25,948 bases of DNA from an uncultured Cloacibacillus sp. (GCA_900545755.1 URAG01000031.1:1-25948), one strand, 5' to 3'. Shown: positions 15,304-25,503, counted from the first letter of the stretch. The notes: a model not told the origin generated them from the letters alone. Numbers and translations are program-made.

Positions 15304-16629
15304 ATGTACGAGAACGGAAATATATTTAAAGACAGAAAAAAGAATTACTGCTCATTCTGTGGGAAATCGCAGGACGAGGTGCCAAAGCTCTTTTCTGGGC
15401 AGCTTCCCAATGTTTTTATCTGCTCTGACTGCGTGCATATATGCAGCATAATGCTGAGGGGCGAGCGGCCGCAGCCTGATTACACTGCGCAAGGACGCCG
15501 TAAGGGTGATAAAGCTGATTATGTCTCGCTCCCGGCCCTAGGAGAACTGCCCAAGCCAGTCGAGATAAAAGAATTTCTCGACCAGTACGTCATAGGGCAG
15601 ACGCAGGCGAAGAAAGTTCTCTCAGTTGCGGTCTATAACCATTATAAGAGGCTGTTGAACCCCGCATCGGACGACGACGACGTAGAACTTCCGAAGAACA
15701 ACGTGCTTCTCGTCGGACCGACCGGAAGCGGAAAGACGTTGCTTGCGCAGACGCTTGCGAAAATGCTGCACGTCCCGTTCGCAATGACCGACGCGACTAC
15801 TCTCACTGAGGCGGGCTACGTCGGCGAAGACGTAGAAAACATTCTGCTTCGTCTGCTGCAAGCCGCGGATTTCGATATTCAGTCCGCGGAGCGCGGGATC
15901 ATATACATAGACGAAATAGACAAGATCGCACGTAAATCTGAGTCGACCTCGATAACGCGCGACGTATCCGGCGAGGGGGTACAGCAGGCGCTGCTTAAGA
16001 TAATCGAGGGCACGGTCGCTAACATTCCTCCAAAGGGTGGACGCAAGCATCCGAGCCAGGAGATGATACCGATTGACACTAGCAACATCTTGTTTATCTG
16101 TGGAGGAGCATTCGAAGGCTTGGAGAAAATTATCTCGCACCGCGTGAACGAAAAGCAGCTCGGCTTCGGCGGCGACATAAACTCCAACGTCAATAAGCAC
16201 AACCCGACGGAGCTGCTGAAGAAGCTTGAGCCGGACGATCTACGGGCCTACGGCTTCATTCCGGAATTTATCGGACGCCTGCCGGTGCTCGTCGCGCTAG
16301 AGTCGCTCACCGAAGACGCGCTCGTTCGGATACTCCAGGAGCCGAAGAACGCTCCGCTGAAGCAGTACAAGAAACTCTTTAAGCTTGAGGGGATCGATCT
16401 AGAATTCACCGACGACGCGGTTAGGACGATCGCGCGGAAGGCGCTCAAGTTAAATACAGGCGCGCGCGGCCTGCGAACCATTCTTGAAAAGTTGATGCTC
16501 GACCTCCAGTATGAGATACCAAGCAAGCATTCCAGCGTCACGAAGCTGACGGTGACGAAAGACGCCGTCGAAGGAAACGCGCAGCCTGTGGCGGAAACGG
16601 ACGGAGCGAACGATGGCGGAGCAGAATAG
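15304..16629 (+). CDS. clpX: ATP-dependent Clp protease ATPase subunit ClpX
   Basis: An AAA+ hexamer that unfolds tagged proteins and threads them into ClpP. Length is 441 residues. The N-terminal zinc domain has four cysteines as CSFC and CSDC (about residues 16, 19, 40, 43). Walker A is GPTGSGKT near residue 138, the pore loop is AGYVGED, and Walker B is [12 protein letters not shown]. The ClpP-docking loop is KQLGFGGDI, and the C-terminal sensor-2 region shows [18 protein letters not shown] at 15304 has GAGGTG about ten bases upstream; GTG at 15292 would overlap that site. Its 3' end overlaps lon by 17 bases. Confidence 0.97.
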   Translation: MYENGNIFKDRKKNYCSFCGKSQDEVPKLFSGQLPNVFICSDCVHICSIMLRGERPQPDYTAQGRRKGDKADYVSLPALGELPKPVEIKEFLDQYVIGQTQAKKVLSVAVYNHYKRLLNPASDDDDVELPKNNVLLVGPTGSGKTLLAQTLAKMLHVPFAMTDATTLTEAGYVGEDVENILLRLLQAADFDIQSAERGIIYIDEIDKIARKSESTSITRDVSGEGVQQALLKIIEGTVANIPPKGGRKHPSQEMIPIDTSNILFICGGAFEGLEKIISHRVNEKQLGFGGDINSNVNKHNPTELLKKLEPDDLRAYGFIPEFIGRLPVLVALESLTEDALVRILQEPKNAPLKQYKKLFKLEGIDLEFTDDAVRTIARKALKLNTGARGLRTILEKLMLDLQYEIPSKHSSVTKLTVTKDAVEGNAQPVAETDGANDGGAE

Positions 16630-18943
16630 GACGCTGGTATACCCCGTGATCCCTATTCGGGATCTAGTCATATTCCCCGGTGTAGTTTCGCCGCTTTTCA
16701 TAAGCAGACCGAAATCCATACGCGCCGTAGAGGAGGCAGCCGAGCGAGACCGCACGCTTTTCATCGTCGCCGAGAAGCGCCCTTACAGTGATTCGCTCCA
16801 GCCTGACGGGCTGTACAAGGTAGGCACGGTATGCAAGATGCTCCAGAACGTGCGCCTGCCGGACGGGACGCTGAAGGTCGTAGTCGAGGGCGTACACCGC
16901 GCCGAGGTCAAGAAGATGGCATCGAACGACTCTTTCATGCTCGCCTCCGTTGCACTCCTGGACGCAGAACGGCCCGCGATATCGACTGAGCTTCGCGCTC
17001 TGATGCGCGCCGTGCTGCGCGAATTTGGAGAAAATGTCCGCCTTGACCCGAAGCTGCCGGAAGAAGTAGCGCGTTCTGTGCGCGACATCGACGATCCAGA
17101 GGTGCTCTGCGATATCATAGCCTCGCATGGCAATTTCGACACGGCTGATAAACAGAAAATTTTAGAGACGGTGGACGCCGAGGACAGGCTCAACCTTCTC
17201 ATGAAAATGCTTGTGAACGAGAACGAGCTGCTTGGTTTTGAGCGAGATCTTGAGGAGAAGGTACGTTCGGAAATCGACCGCGACCAACACAACTATTACC
17301 TGCGCGAACAACTCAAGGTTATAAACGACGAGCTAGGAGAAGAAAGCCCGACTTCTGAGGCTGACGAAATGAGAGAGGCCGCATCGGCGTCGGGAATGCC
17401 TGATGACATTTTGCAGAAGGTCAACAAAGAGATTGGCCGCTTCTGCAAACTGCCTCCGCTCTCGCCTGAGGCGGCCGTCGCCAGAAATTACATTGAGACG
17501 CTGACGGAGCTCCCGTGGAACGTCTCGACGGAAGACAACCTCGACGTCGCGAACGCGCGCAAAGTCCTCGACGAAGACCATTACGGCCTCGAAGACGTAA
17601 AGGAGCGAATACTTGAGTTTCTCGCCGTTAAGAAGCGCGCTGGCGACGATATGCGCGCGCAGGTCATCTGCTTCGTCGGTCCTCCAGGCGTCGGCAAGAC
17701 ATCGCTTGGAAAATCAATTGCACGCGCGATGGGGCGTAAGTTCGTCAACATTTCGCTCGGCGGCATGCACGACGAGGCGGAGATACGCGGGCACCGCCGC
17801 ACCTACGTAGGCGCTCTTCCGGGGCGCATCATCCACAAGATAAAGCAGTGCGGGACGAACAATCCGCTCATACTGATGGACGAGATAGACAAGCTCGCAT
17901 CGGACTACCGCGGCGACCCTGCGTCGGCGTTGCTTGAGGTGCTCGACCCAGAACAGAATAAAAATTTCACAGACAACTTCCTTGAAGTCCCCTTCGACCT
18001 CAGCAAGGTGATGTTCATCACGACTGCGAACTCGACCGCTACGATACCGCGCCCGCTGCTCGACCGCATGGAAGTGATTTCGCTTCCCGGCTACGTGATG
18101 GAAGAAAAGCTGAAAATCGCGAAGAAGCACCTCATACCGCGTATCCTCAAAGAGCACGGACTTACGTCCGAAGAGTTCTCCGTCACGGACGCGGCGATAA
18201 AGGAGATAATTTCTTCGTACACGATGGAAGCAGGGGTGCGCGGACTCGACAGGCAGCTCGCGAAAGCCGCGCGCAAGGTGACGGCTTCGCTCGCGGGAGA
18301 GGGCGAAGTGCTTAAGGGGCAGATAACGAAGGAAAAGCTTCATCTGCTCCTCGGCGCACCAAAGCTCTACGCGACAAGGATACCTAAGGGCGGCACGGTC
18401 GGCACGGCCATCGGACTCGCATGGACCGAAGCGGGCGGCGACGTGATACTGATAGAGTCCGCCGTCATGGACGGCGCAGGCAAGGTCGCCTACACCGGCA
18501 ACCTCGGCGATATTATGCAGGAGTCAGCAGTTACGGCGCTTGCATACCTGCGTTCCAACGCAGAGCGCTATGGACTGGCTGATTTCGATTGGAACAAGAA
18601 AGACATACAGATACACGTCCCTGCCGGAGCGGTGCCGAAGGACGGCCCGTCGGCAGGAATCACGCTCGCGCTGTCGCTCTGCTCGTCGTTAACCGGGCGT
18701 TCAATAAATACAGATTACGCGATGACGGGCGAGATGACGCTGCACGGCAACGTGCTGCCCATAGGAGGCGTACGTGAAAAGATATTGGCCGCGAAGCGCC
18801 TCGGCATTAAGGACGTAATACTGCCAGACGACAATAAACCCGACGCGGCGGAGCTGAGTCCTTGGGTGTTGAAAGGCATGAAACTACATTATGTCTCCAA
18901 CATTACTAAGGTTTTCGAGCTCGCGCTGAGGCCTGGCGAGTAG
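16613..18943 (+). CDS. lon: ATP-dependent protease Lon (LonA type)
   Basis: A single-chain AAA+ protease that removes misfolded and regulatory proteins in the cytoplasm. Length is 776 residues, like E. coli Lon. The N-terminal substrate domain starts [19 protein letters not shown] and is followed by a coiled-coil region around the helix [15 protein letters not shown]. Walker A is [15 protein letters not shown] and Walker [10 protein letters not shown]. The catalytic dyad is Ser680 in [11 protein letters not shown] and Lys723 in [14 protein letters not shown], 43 residues apart as expected. The ATG at 16613 has GGAG upstream and lies within the end of clpX (translational coupling). It is followed after four bases by engB. 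Confidence 0.98.
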   Translation: MAEQNRTLVYPVIPIRDLVIFPGVVSPLFISRPKSIRAVEEAAERDRTLFIVAEKRPYSDSLQPDGLYKVGTVCKMLQNVRLPDGTLKVVVEGVHRAEVKKMASNDSFMLASVALLDAERPAISTELRALMRAVLREFGENVRLDPKLPEEVARSVRDIDDPEVLCDIIASHGNFDTADKQKILETVDAEDRLNLLMKMLVNENELLGFERDLEEKVRSEIDRDQHNYYLREQLKVINDELGEESPTSEADEMREAASASGMPDDILQKVNKEIGRFCKLPPLSPEAAVARNYIETLTELPWNVSTEDNLDVANARKVLDEDHYGLEDVKERILEFLAVKKRAGDDMRAQVICFVGPPGVGKTSLGKSIARAMGRKFVNISLGGMHDEAEIRGHRRTYVGALPGRIIHKIKQCGTNNPLILMDEIDKLASDYRGDPASALLEVLDPEQNKNFTDNFLEVPFDLSKVMFITTANSTATIPRPLLDRMEVISLPGYVMEEKLKIAKKHLIPRILKEHGLTSEEFSVTDAAIKEIISSYTMEAGVRGLDRQLAKAARKVTASLAGEGEVLKGQITKEKLHLLLGAPKLYATRIPKGGTVGTAIGLAWTEAGGDVILIESAVMDGAGKVAYTGNLGDIMQESAVTALAYLRSNAERYGLADFDWNKKDIQIHVPAGAVPKDGPSAGITLALSLCSSLTGRSINTDYAMTGEMTLHGNVLPIGGVREKILAAKRLGIKDVILPDDNKPDAAELSPWVLKGMKLHYVSNITKVFELALRPGE

Positions 18944-18947
18944 CGCT

Positions 18948-19577
18948 ATGGCTCACTGGAATTCCGAGCTTTTCTGCACGGCGTTCAACAAAGGCCAGCT
19001 TCCTCCGCCCGAAAGGCCGGAGATAGTTTTCGTCGGCCGCTCGAATGTTGGGAAGTCTACGCTAATCAACGCGCTGCTTGGCAGGAAAATCGCGAAAGTC
19101 AGCTCTAAGCCTGGCAAGACGCGCAGCATCAATTTCTATAACGTCGACTGCGGCGGGCAGAAATTTGCGCTCGTCGACCTTCCCGGCTACGGTTACGCGG
19201 CGCGCGGCATGGACGAGCGCCGTAGCTGGTGGAGATTTATCGAAGAATATTTCAACGTCGGACGTAAAATTTCATACGTCGTACACCTGATAGATTTCCG
19301 CCACGGCCCTCTCGCGAACGATGAAGAGCTAATCGCATGGCTCGACCGCATGGACATGCCGCGTCTTGTCGTCTTCACGAAGGGCGATAAAATTTCGCCG
19401 GGCCGCCGTAAGGGGCAGTATAATACGATCATGCGCGGAGGGCTTGATTCCGTGCTGCCGCCCTTCATAACATCGGGCGTCAATAATGCCGAGATGGAGA
19501 AGTTGCGCGCTGGAGTCACGGACGTCCTGAGCGAAATGGAACGGCTCGACGCTATTGAAGCCGCGCGCGGCGAGTAA
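18948..19577 (+). CDS. engB: Ribosome-assembly GTPase EngB (YsxC/YihA)
   Basis: A 209-residue TRAFAC-class GTPase needed for late 50S assembly. The nucleotide motifs are clear: G1 GRSNVGKSTLINALL, then KTRSINFYNV in the switch I region, G3 DLPGYGYA and G4 FTKGDKISPG. The G5-like end is around ITSGVNNAEMEKL. It starts four bases after the lon stop, with only a weak purine-rich site, so it probably depends on translation from lon. The lon-engB adjacency is the same as in Bacillus. Confidence 0.95.
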   Translation: MAHWNSELFCTAFNKGQLPPPERPEIVFVGRSNVGKSTLINALLGRKIAKVSSKPGKTRSINFYNVDCGGQKFALVDLPGYGYAARGMDERRSWWRFIEEYFNVGRKISYVVHLIDFRHGPLANDEELIAWLDRMDMPRLVVFTKGDKISPGRRKGQYNTIMRGGLDSVLPPFITSGVNNAEMEKLRAGVTDVLSEMERLDAIEAARGE

Positions 19578-19580
19578 CTT

Positions 19581-19664
19581 ATGAATACACATCCCGATGT
19601 CCCGGAACGGCCGGCTGTCGGGAATGTGAATAGAAATGACGCGGCCACCAGGCGCGTCTGTTGA
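19581..19664 (+). other. valS leader: two inverted repeats and a possible 27-codon leader ORF
   Basis: The 99-base gap before valS holds two hairpins. The first pairs CACATCCCGA (19588-19597) with TCGGGAATGTG (19618-19628, one bulged A). The second is a perfect GACGCG/CGCGTC stem (19638-19643 with 19653-19658). Neither has a T run, so they are not ordinary terminators. An ATG at 19581 opens a 27-codon frame (MNTHPDVPERPAVGNVN...) with four valines; its TGA (19662-19664) runs into the valS Shine-Dalgarno. No T-box sequence is present. Whether the small frame is translated is unknown. Confidence 0.35.
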
Positions 19665-19676
19665 GGAGGAACGCGG

Positions 19677-22340
19677 ATGGATTCCGAGAGAACACAGCTG
19701 GGTAAGAGTTACGATCCCTCGCCTATTGAGGACAAATGGTACTCACAGTGGGTTGAGAACGAGCTCTTCAAAGCCGACGCTTCGTCGCCGAAGCCGGCTT
19801 TTTCAATAGTCATCCCGCCGCCGAACGTCACTGGTTCACTGCACGTCGGCCATGCGTTGGACAATACGCTTCAGGATATACTGAGCCGCACCAAGAGAAT
19901 GCAGGGCTACGAGGTTCTTTGGCTTCCAGGCACGGACCACGCAGGCATCGCGACGCAGAACGTCGTTGAGCGTTCGCTTGCGAAAGAAGGAATTTCACGC
20001 CACGACCTCGGACGCGAGGAATTCGTCAAAAAGGTCTGGGAGTGGAAGGAGCTCTACGGAAGCACGATAATCAACCAGCTCAAGAAGCTCGGCGCCTCGT
20101 GCGACTGGAGCCGCGAGCGCTTCACGATGGACGAGGGGCTTTCGCGTGCGGTGCGCAAGATTTTCGTCCAGCTCTACAAGAAGGGGCTCATCTACCGGGG
20201 TAAATATCTTATCAACTGGTGCCCGCGCTGCCAGACGGCTCTCTCCGATCTCGAGGTCGAGCACGAAGACGAGGACGGTAAGTTCTACGAGGTTGCCTAT
20301 AAGTTTGCGGACGGTTCAGACGGAGCTGTCGTCGTTATGACGACGCGCCCCGAGACCATCCTCGGCGACAGCGCGATAGCGATACACCCGCGCGACGAAA
20401 AGAACCGCCACCTCATCGGCAAAAAGGTCGTCGTGCCGCTTGTCGGCCGCGTCATCCCCGTCATCGAGGACAACATGGTCGACCCCGAGTTCGGTTCCGG
20501 CTGCGTCAAGATCACGCCGGCGCACGACCCGAACGACTTCCTCGTAGGCCAGCGCCACAACTTAGAGCAGATACAGGTCATCGACGGGCGCGGAATAATG
20601 AACGAGAACGCCGGCAAGTACGCCGGAATGGACCGCTTTAAGGCGCGCGACGCCGTAGCCGCCGACCTAGAGAAAGAGGGCGCGCTGCTATCAGTCAAGG
20701 ACCTGCGCCACTCCGTCGGACACTGCTACCGTTGCCACACCGTAATAGAGCCATACCTTTCGGAGCAGTGGTTCGTGCGCACGCGCACGCTTGCGGACGC
20801 TGGCGTCGCTTCAGTGCGGGCCGGAAAGATAAAGTTCATACCCGAGCAGTGGACGAACGTCTACTATCAGTGGATGGAGAATATACGCGACTGGTGCATT
20901 TCGCGCCAGCTCTGGTGGGGCCACCGCATACCGGCTTGGTACTGCGAGGAGTGCGGCGAGGTCATAGTGGAGGAGACCGCGCCCGAGAAATGCCCGAAGT
21001 GCGGAAGCACTCATCTGCATCAGGATGAAGACGTGCTCGACACGTGGTTCTCGAGCGGGCTCTGGCCCTTCTCGACGATGGGCTGGCCCGACGATACGGA
21101 GACGCTGCGCAAGTTCTATCCGACCTCGGTGCTCGTCACCGGCTTCGACATCATATTCTTCTGGGTCGCGCGCATGATAATGTTCGGCCTCGAAGCAAAA
21201 CATGACGTTCCGTTCCGCGACGTTTACATCCACGCGCTCGTCCGCGACGAGAAGGGACAGAAGATGAGCAAGTCGCGCGGCAACGTCATCGACCCGCTTA
21301 CGATAGTCAAAGACTACGGCGCAGACGCACTGCGCCTCACGCTTGCGGCTCTCACGGTGCAGGGACGCGACATATTCCTCTCGACCGAGAGAATTTCGAC
21401 CTACCGCCTATTCATGAACAAGCTCTGGAATGCGAGCCGCTTTGCTCTCATGAACCTCGAAGACGCCGAGGCTGGGCAGAAGATAGACGAAAACGAGCTC
21501 CAGCTTCAGGACAAGTGGATACTGAACCGTATCTCACAGGTCTCTACCGAGATGACGCGTCTGCTTGACGGCTACTTCTTCGGCGAGGCTGCGCGCCTTA
21601 TGTACGACTTTACGTGGAGCGAGCTCTGCGACTGGTACATCGAACTCGCGAAACCTGCACTGCGCGGCGAAGAGGGCGAAGCCCGTCGCGGGACGGTGCA
21701 GGCCGTCATGCTCGCGGTATTCGAGGATGTGCTGAAACTCCTGCACCCGATCATACCGTTCGTGACTGAAGAACTGTGGCACGCCTTCCCGTTCGGGACG
21801 GACTTCATCATGCGCAGCGGATGGCCGAAGCCGAGGCTTGCGGAAATAGACGAAAAAGTACTCTCCGGCATGAACTTCGTGCAGGAGACGATTCGCGCAA
21901 TCCGTAACCTCAGGGCCGAGGCGCGTATCGCTCCGCAGCAGACGATTCCCGGCGTCACGCTCGCCGTCCACGACGATGCCGAGCTGGCATTGCTCAGGGA
22001 ATGCGAGAAGCAGCTCAAGCTCCTGACGAAGGTGGAAACCGTGACCTTCGCCGGCGAGGGCTGCGGGAAGCCGGAAAAGAGCCTCGCGACCGTGCTCGAC
22101 GGCGCGCAGATATATCTGCCCGTCGGAGAGCTGCTCGACGTTGAAAAGGAGATGCAGCGCCTCCGCAACGACCTCGCGAAGCTTGAGAAGGACATAGAGA
22201 AGAGCAAGGCAAAGCTCGCGAACGAGAAATTCGTAGAGCGCGCGCCAGCAGAAGTCATAGAAAAGGAGAAGAACACGCTCGCTGATAACGAAGCGAAGGC
22301 CGCGAGAACGAAGGCGAACCTCGCCAGCCTCTCCGAATAA
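19677..22340 (+). CDS. valS: Valyl-tRNA synthetase
   Basis: A class I synthetase that charges tRNA-Val, with an editing domain against threonine. Length is 887 residues. The HIGH motif is HVGH at about residues 56-59 in NVTGSLHVGHALDNTL, and KMSKS at about 529 in GQKMSKSRGNV. The connective-polypeptide editing domain includes TTRPETILGD and HDPNDF. A zinc-knuckle-like CEECGE...CPKCGS lies before the DTWFSSGLWPFS segment. The C-terminal coiled coil (LLDVEKEMQRLRNDLAKLEK onwards) is the tRNA-binding arm of bacterial ValS. The ATG follows GAGGAGG by seven bases. It is six bases ahead of folC, a common pairing. Confidence 0.98.
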   Translation: MDSERTQLGKSYDPSPIEDKWYSQWVENELFKADASSPKPAFSIVIPPPNVTGSLHVGHALDNTLQDILSRTKRMQGYEVLWLPGTDHAGIATQNVVERSLAKEGISRHDLGREEFVKKVWEWKELYGSTIINQLKKLGASCDWSRERFTMDEGLSRAVRKIFVQLYKKGLIYRGKYLINWCPRCQTALSDLEVEHEDEDGKFYEVAYKFADGSDGAVVVMTTRPETILGDSAIAIHPRDEKNRHLIGKKVVVPLVGRVIPVIEDNMVDPEFGSGCVKITPAHDPNDFLVGQRHNLEQIQVIDGRGIMNENAGKYAGMDRFKARDAVAADLEKEGALLSVKDLRHSVGHCYRCHTVIEPYLSEQWFVRTRTLADAGVASVRAGKIKFIPEQWTNVYYQWMENIRDWCISRQLWWGHRIPAWYCEECGEVIVEETAPEKCPKCGSTHLHQDEDVLDTWFSSGLWPFSTMGWPDDTETLRKFYPTSVLVTGFDIIFFWVARMIMFGLEAKHDVPFRDVYIHALVRDEKGQKMSKSRGNVIDPLTIVKDYGADALRLTLAALTVQGRDIFLSTERISTYRLFMNKLWNASRFALMNLEDAEAGQKIDENELQLQDKWILNRISQVSTEMTRLLDGYFFGEAARLMYDFTWSELCDWYIELAKPALRGEEGEARRGTVQAVMLAVFEDVLKLLHPIIPFVTEELWHAFPFGTDFIMRSGWPKPRLAEIDEKVLSGMNFVQETIRAIRNLRAEARIAPQQTIPGVTLAVHDDAELALLRECEKQLKLLTKVETVTFAGEGCGKPEKSLATVLDGAQIYLPVGELLDVEKEMQRLRNDLAKLEKDIEKSKAKLANEKFVERAPAEVIEKEKNTLADNEAKAARTKANLASLSE

Positions 22341-22346
22341 TATGCA

Positions 22347-23645
22347 ATGAACGAAAAAAATAATTTTGAACTTGTCGAGTCAAAGCTGGCTCAGCTGGCG
22401 AGCCCGGGCATACGCCCCGGGCTCGCCCGTCTTGCGCGTCTTCTGCGCGAGGCTGGCTCTCCGCAGGGAAAATTTCCAGCCGTCCATATCGTGGGGACGA
22501 ACGGCAAAGGCTCTACGGCTGCGGGAATTTATTCCGTCCTACGCGCCTCTGGATACCGGGCGGCGCTCTACACCAGCCCGCATCTCGTAGACTTCTCGGA
22601 ACGGCTCATGATAGACGGCGAACGCGCTGCGGCGGAAGAGTGGCTCAACGCCGCGGAAGAGCTCGACGGCATCGTCCGCAAAACGGACTATTTTAATGAT
22701 AATCATCCGACGTATTTTGAATTTATAACGGCCGCCGCGATTTTAATACTCGCGCGCAGGAAACCCGACGTCGTTGTTTTTGAGGCAGGGATGGGCGGGC
22801 GGCTCGACGCGTCGAACATTCTGACGGACGTCGCGCTCAGCGTCGTCGTGCCGATAGGCATGGACCACACGGATTTCCTCGGCGACACGCTCGAAAAAAT
22901 TGCGGCGGAGAAATTCGCAGTCATGCGCAGGGACACGCCCGCGCTTTTCTTCGGCGACGAACGGCTCGACGGGCAGTTTCGCGAGGCCGCAGCGCGCAGT
23001 GGCGCAGTGCCTCATGTATTTACGGACGAATATAAGATAACGGCGCGCGCTTACTCGCTGGACGGCACTCGCTTTACTTTGGCGGACGCATCCGGCTCGC
23101 GCGAATATTTTACTCCGCTCGCCGGCTCATTCCAGGCTGACAACGCAGCTATGGCCGTCGCGGCCTCGCTGCTGCTTTCGCGACGTTTTACGCGCGTCAC
23201 GGAAGACACGATAAAGCGCGGAATTGCGGAAACGCAGTGGCAAGGGCGCATGGAGATAGTGCGCCGCTCGCCGCTGGTGATAGTCGACGGGGGGCACAAC
23301 CCGCACGCTATGAAACGGCTTTCAGAGACGCTCGCGTCGATGTTTCCGAACGGCGGGCTGTCTATAGTGCTAGCTATGATGAGAGATAAGGACGTAAGCG
23401 GCGCGCTGTCGCTGCTGCGTCCGCTCGGTGCTAAAATCTATTGTACAGAGGTGCCAGGACTGGGACGCTCGATGAGCGCAGAAGACATGAAGACAACGGC
23501 GGAGCGTGCCGGGCTTCTCGTTGCTGGGAGCTACAGTGACCCGCGAGACGCGATACGCGCCGCGTCGCGCAGAGGAGTGCCCACCGTCTGCTGCGGCAGC
23601 CTTTTTCTCGTCGGATATGTGAAGGCCCACATTGATGAACTATAA
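22347..23645 (+). CDS. folC: Bifunctional folylpolyglutamate/dihydrofolate synthase
   Basis: An ATP-dependent ligase of the Mur-ligase family that adds glutamate to dihydropteroate or folates. Length is 432 residues. The P-loop is HIVGTNGKGSTAAGIYSVL, followed by LYTSPHLVDFSERL. The metal and substrate segment is VFEAGMGGRLDASNIL, with VVVPIGMDHTDFLGDTLEKIA, the family hallmark. The C-terminal domain carries VIVDGGHNPHAMKRL. The ATG lies six bases after valS and no clear Shine-Dalgarno is visible, so initiation may be coupled to valS. A stable hairpin sits about 50 bases into the gene. It overlaps the next gene by 11 bases. Confidence 0.94.
   Translation: MNEKNNFELVESKLAQLASPGIRPGLARLARLLREAGSPQGKFPAVHIVGTNGKGSTAAGIYSVLRASGYRAALYTSPHLVDFSERLMIDGERAAAEEWLNAAEELDGIVRKTDYFNDNHPTYFEFITAAAILILARRKPDVVVFEAGMGGRLDASNILTDVALSVVVPIGMDHTDFLGDTLEKIAAEKFAVMRRDTPALFFGDERLDGQFREAAARSGAVPHVFTDEYKITARAYSLDGTRFTLADASGSREYFTPLAGSFQADNAAMAVAASLLLSRRFTRVTEDTIKRGIAETQWQGRMEIVRRSPLVIVDGGHNPHAMKRLSETLASMFPNGGLSIVLAMMRDKDVSGALSLLRPLGAKIYCTEVPGLGRSMSAEDMKTTAERAGLLVAGSYSDPRDAIRAASRRGVPTVCCGSLFLVGYVKAHIDEL
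22399..22425. repeat. 10-bp perfect inverted repeat inside the folC start region
   Basis: CGAGCCCGGG and CCCGGGCTCG pair perfectly around a seven-base loop, codons 18-27 of folC. There is no T run after it, so not a terminator. It could slow translation or be a coincidence of GC-rich codons. Confidence 0.5.
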
Positions 23646-24414
23646 AGAATACGAAGGCTTCCGCCTGAGCCGTACGGCTCTAGGCGTCGAATTGGAGTTC
23701 GTCATGCCGCACGAGCTTGAAGGGAAATTTTTCGCGCGGCTGTACGCACGCGGACCACTGAACGACGAGGCGGGGGGCGCCCCCGCGCGCGTCTGGGCGG
23801 CGCTTTCAGCAGAGTATGAGGGACGCCCGCTTGTCGCGCCGCGTCAGGTTCACGGCGTCTCTATTATAGATGCATCGGAGCGCGCGGCTCTGCCCACGCG
23901 CCCGGATGCAGACGGGATTTTTATTCACGAAGGCTGTACAGCGCTGGCGAGCCTGCGCTTTGCCGACTGCGCGCCGGTCGTCGTAGCCAGCGCCGGAGCG
24001 GAGCCGTGGATGGCGGTTCTTCACTCCGGCTTTAACGGTACGCTGCTGAACATATCAGCAGCGGCGCTTGGACGTTTCTGGAACGGACGAGAGAACGCAA
24101 AGATTTGGGCGTGGATAGGCCCGTGCATAGGAGGCTGCTGTTATTCGCGCCATGTTGACGATCCGGCTACGCGCAATGCGCTTGCGGAATTTTCGTCTGA
24201 GTGCGTCGATGATAGAGACGGTCTCATATTCTTCGACCTAGGCGGAGAGATACGGCGGCAGCTATCCGGCTGCGGCGTGCCGGACGAAAATATATACGAC
24301 TATTGCGGATGCACGCGCTGCGAAAACGGCCTATTCTATTCATATCGCGCCGGAGACGAAGAAAAAAGGAATTTTTTACTTGCGGGAAGCTCCACAAACC
24401 GAGAAAATATGTGA
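23635..24414 (+). CDS. pgeF: PgeF-like (YfiH, laccase-domain) protein
   Basis: A 259-residue member of the Cu-oxidase_4 / YfiH family. Members have been described as polyphenol oxidases or purine nucleosidases, and PgeF edits mis-incorporated serine in peptidoglycan precursors. The family zinc/copper ligands are visible: His in PRQVHGVSII, Cys in RFADCAPVVV, and His in AVLHSGFNGTLLN. The WAWIGPCIGGCCYS segment and the late CGCTRCENGLFYSYRAGD are also typical. The usual HAGWRGT reads HSGFNGT. ATG at 23635 lies within the end of folC (TTG at 23632 is possible); overlap suggests coupling. Reaction in this organism is inferred from the family only. Confidence 0.85.
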   Translation: MNYKEYEGFRLSRTALGVELEFVMPHELEGKFFARLYARGPLNDEAGGAPARVWAALSAEYEGRPLVAPRQVHGVSIIDASERAALPTRPDADGIFIHEGCTALASLRFADCAPVVVASAGAEPWMAVLHSGFNGTLLNISAAALGRFWNGRENAKIWAWIGPCIGGCCYSRHVDDPATRNALAEFSSECVDDRDGLIFFDLGGEIRRQLSGCGVPDENIYDYCGCTRCENGLFYSYRAGDEEKRNFLLAGSSTNRENM

Positions 24415-24459
24415 GAATAATTATATAGGAGTAAACCGCGTTCCGAGGAGTGAAGCATT

Positions 24460-25431
24460 GTGGACACAGTAAGAGTAGGGGTCGTGGGCGTAGGGCATCT
24501 CGGAATGCACCACGCGCGAGTTTATACGGAGATATTAGGCGCTCAGCTCGTCGGCGTCGCCGACGTCAACGAAGAGCGCGCCCAGTCGATAGCCGAACCT
24601 CTCGGTGTAAACGCCTACGGCGACTTTGAAAGGCTTATAGAAGAAACGCATCCCGACGCAGTCAGCATCGTTGTGCCGACCGTCGGACATTACGAGGTCG
24701 CGAAGCTGGCGATGGAGCACGGAATACACGTGCTCGTCGAGAAACCAGTGACGACGAGCGTCGACGAGGCGGAGAAACTTCTCAACCTTGCGGTCGAGAA
24801 GGACGTGATACTCCAAGTCGGCCACATCGAGCGATTCAACAGCGCTGTGCAGCACGCTCGCGAATTCATCAAAGACCCTTATTTTATACAGACGCGCCGC
24901 ATGGGGCCCTTCTCTCCGCGCATCAGCGACGTCGGCGTCGTCCTCGACCTTATGATACATGACGTCGACATCATTCTTTCGATGGTGCATTCCGACCTCG
25001 TTTCTATATCTGCGGTCGGCAGCTGCATACGCACGCCGCACGAGGACATCGCATCAGTGCAGTTGCGCTTTGCGAACGGCACGCTCGCGCAGATACTAGT
25101 GAGCCGCGTCTCTGAAAAGCGCCAGCGCCAGATGGAGATAACCGAGGCCGAGCGCTACATCACGGTCAACTACGAGGCGCAGGACATCACTGTACAGCGC
25201 TGCGTTCGCCAGAGCGGTGGCAACATCGTTGAGGTCATGGAGCATCCCGTCTTTCCGAAAACAGAGCCGCTCAAGATGGAGCTTCAGCATTTCGTCTCAT
25301 GTGTGCGTGAGGGGCGCCAGCCGATGGTCGGCATCCGCGACGGCAAACGCGCGCTTGAGGTCTGCGTTGCGGCGCTGCGCCAGATACATGAGGAAAAGCG
25401 CCACGCCACCTCTATTCTTTCCGCAATGTAG
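24460..25431 (+). CDS. Gfo/Idh/MocA-family NAD(P)-dependent oxidoreductase
   Basis: A 323-residue two-domain sugar-type dehydrogenase. The N-terminal Rossmann fold shows VGVVGVGHLGMHHARVY and VGVADVNEERAQSIAE. The catalytic lysine is in HVLVEKPVTTS, and the C-terminal domain begins LQVGHIERFNSAVQHARE, with VLDLMIHDVDIILSM as the His/Asp motif. This last combination resembles UDP-N-acetylglucosamine 3-dehydrogenase (GnnA-type) enzymes that make 3-amino lipid A sugars; no GnnB aminotransferase is present here, so that role is only possible. The GTG start has GAGGAG (24445-24450) upstream. It follows pgeF by 45 bases and is closed by a terminator. Confidence 0.85.
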   Translation: MDTVRVGVVGVGHLGMHHARVYTEILGAQLVGVADVNEERAQSIAEPLGVNAYGDFERLIEETHPDAVSIVVPTVGHYEVAKLAMEHGIHVLVEKPVTTSVDEAEKLLNLAVEKDVILQVGHIERFNSAVQHAREFIKDPYFIQTRRMGPFSPRISDVGVVLDLMIHDVDIILSMVHSDLVSISAVGSCIRTPHEDIASVQLRFANGTLAQILVSRVSEKRQRQMEITEAERYITVNYEAQDITVQRCVRQSGGNIVEVMEHPVFPKTEPLKMELQHFVSCVREGRQPMVGIRDGKRALEVCVAALRQIHEEKRHATSILSAM

Positions 25432-25472
25432 CACGAAAAGCATGACATTCGGCAAGATAAGCGTTATTATGT

Positions 25473-25503
25473 AGAGAGAGGGACGTTTCCTCTCTCTTTT
25501 ATT
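25473..25503 (+). terminator. Intrinsic terminator after the Gfo/Idh gene
   Basis: AGAGAGAGG (25473-25481) pairs with CCTCTCTCT (25489-25497) around a seven-base loop, followed by T-rich sequence. It separates the dehydrogenase from the next pair of genes. Confidence 0.85.
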
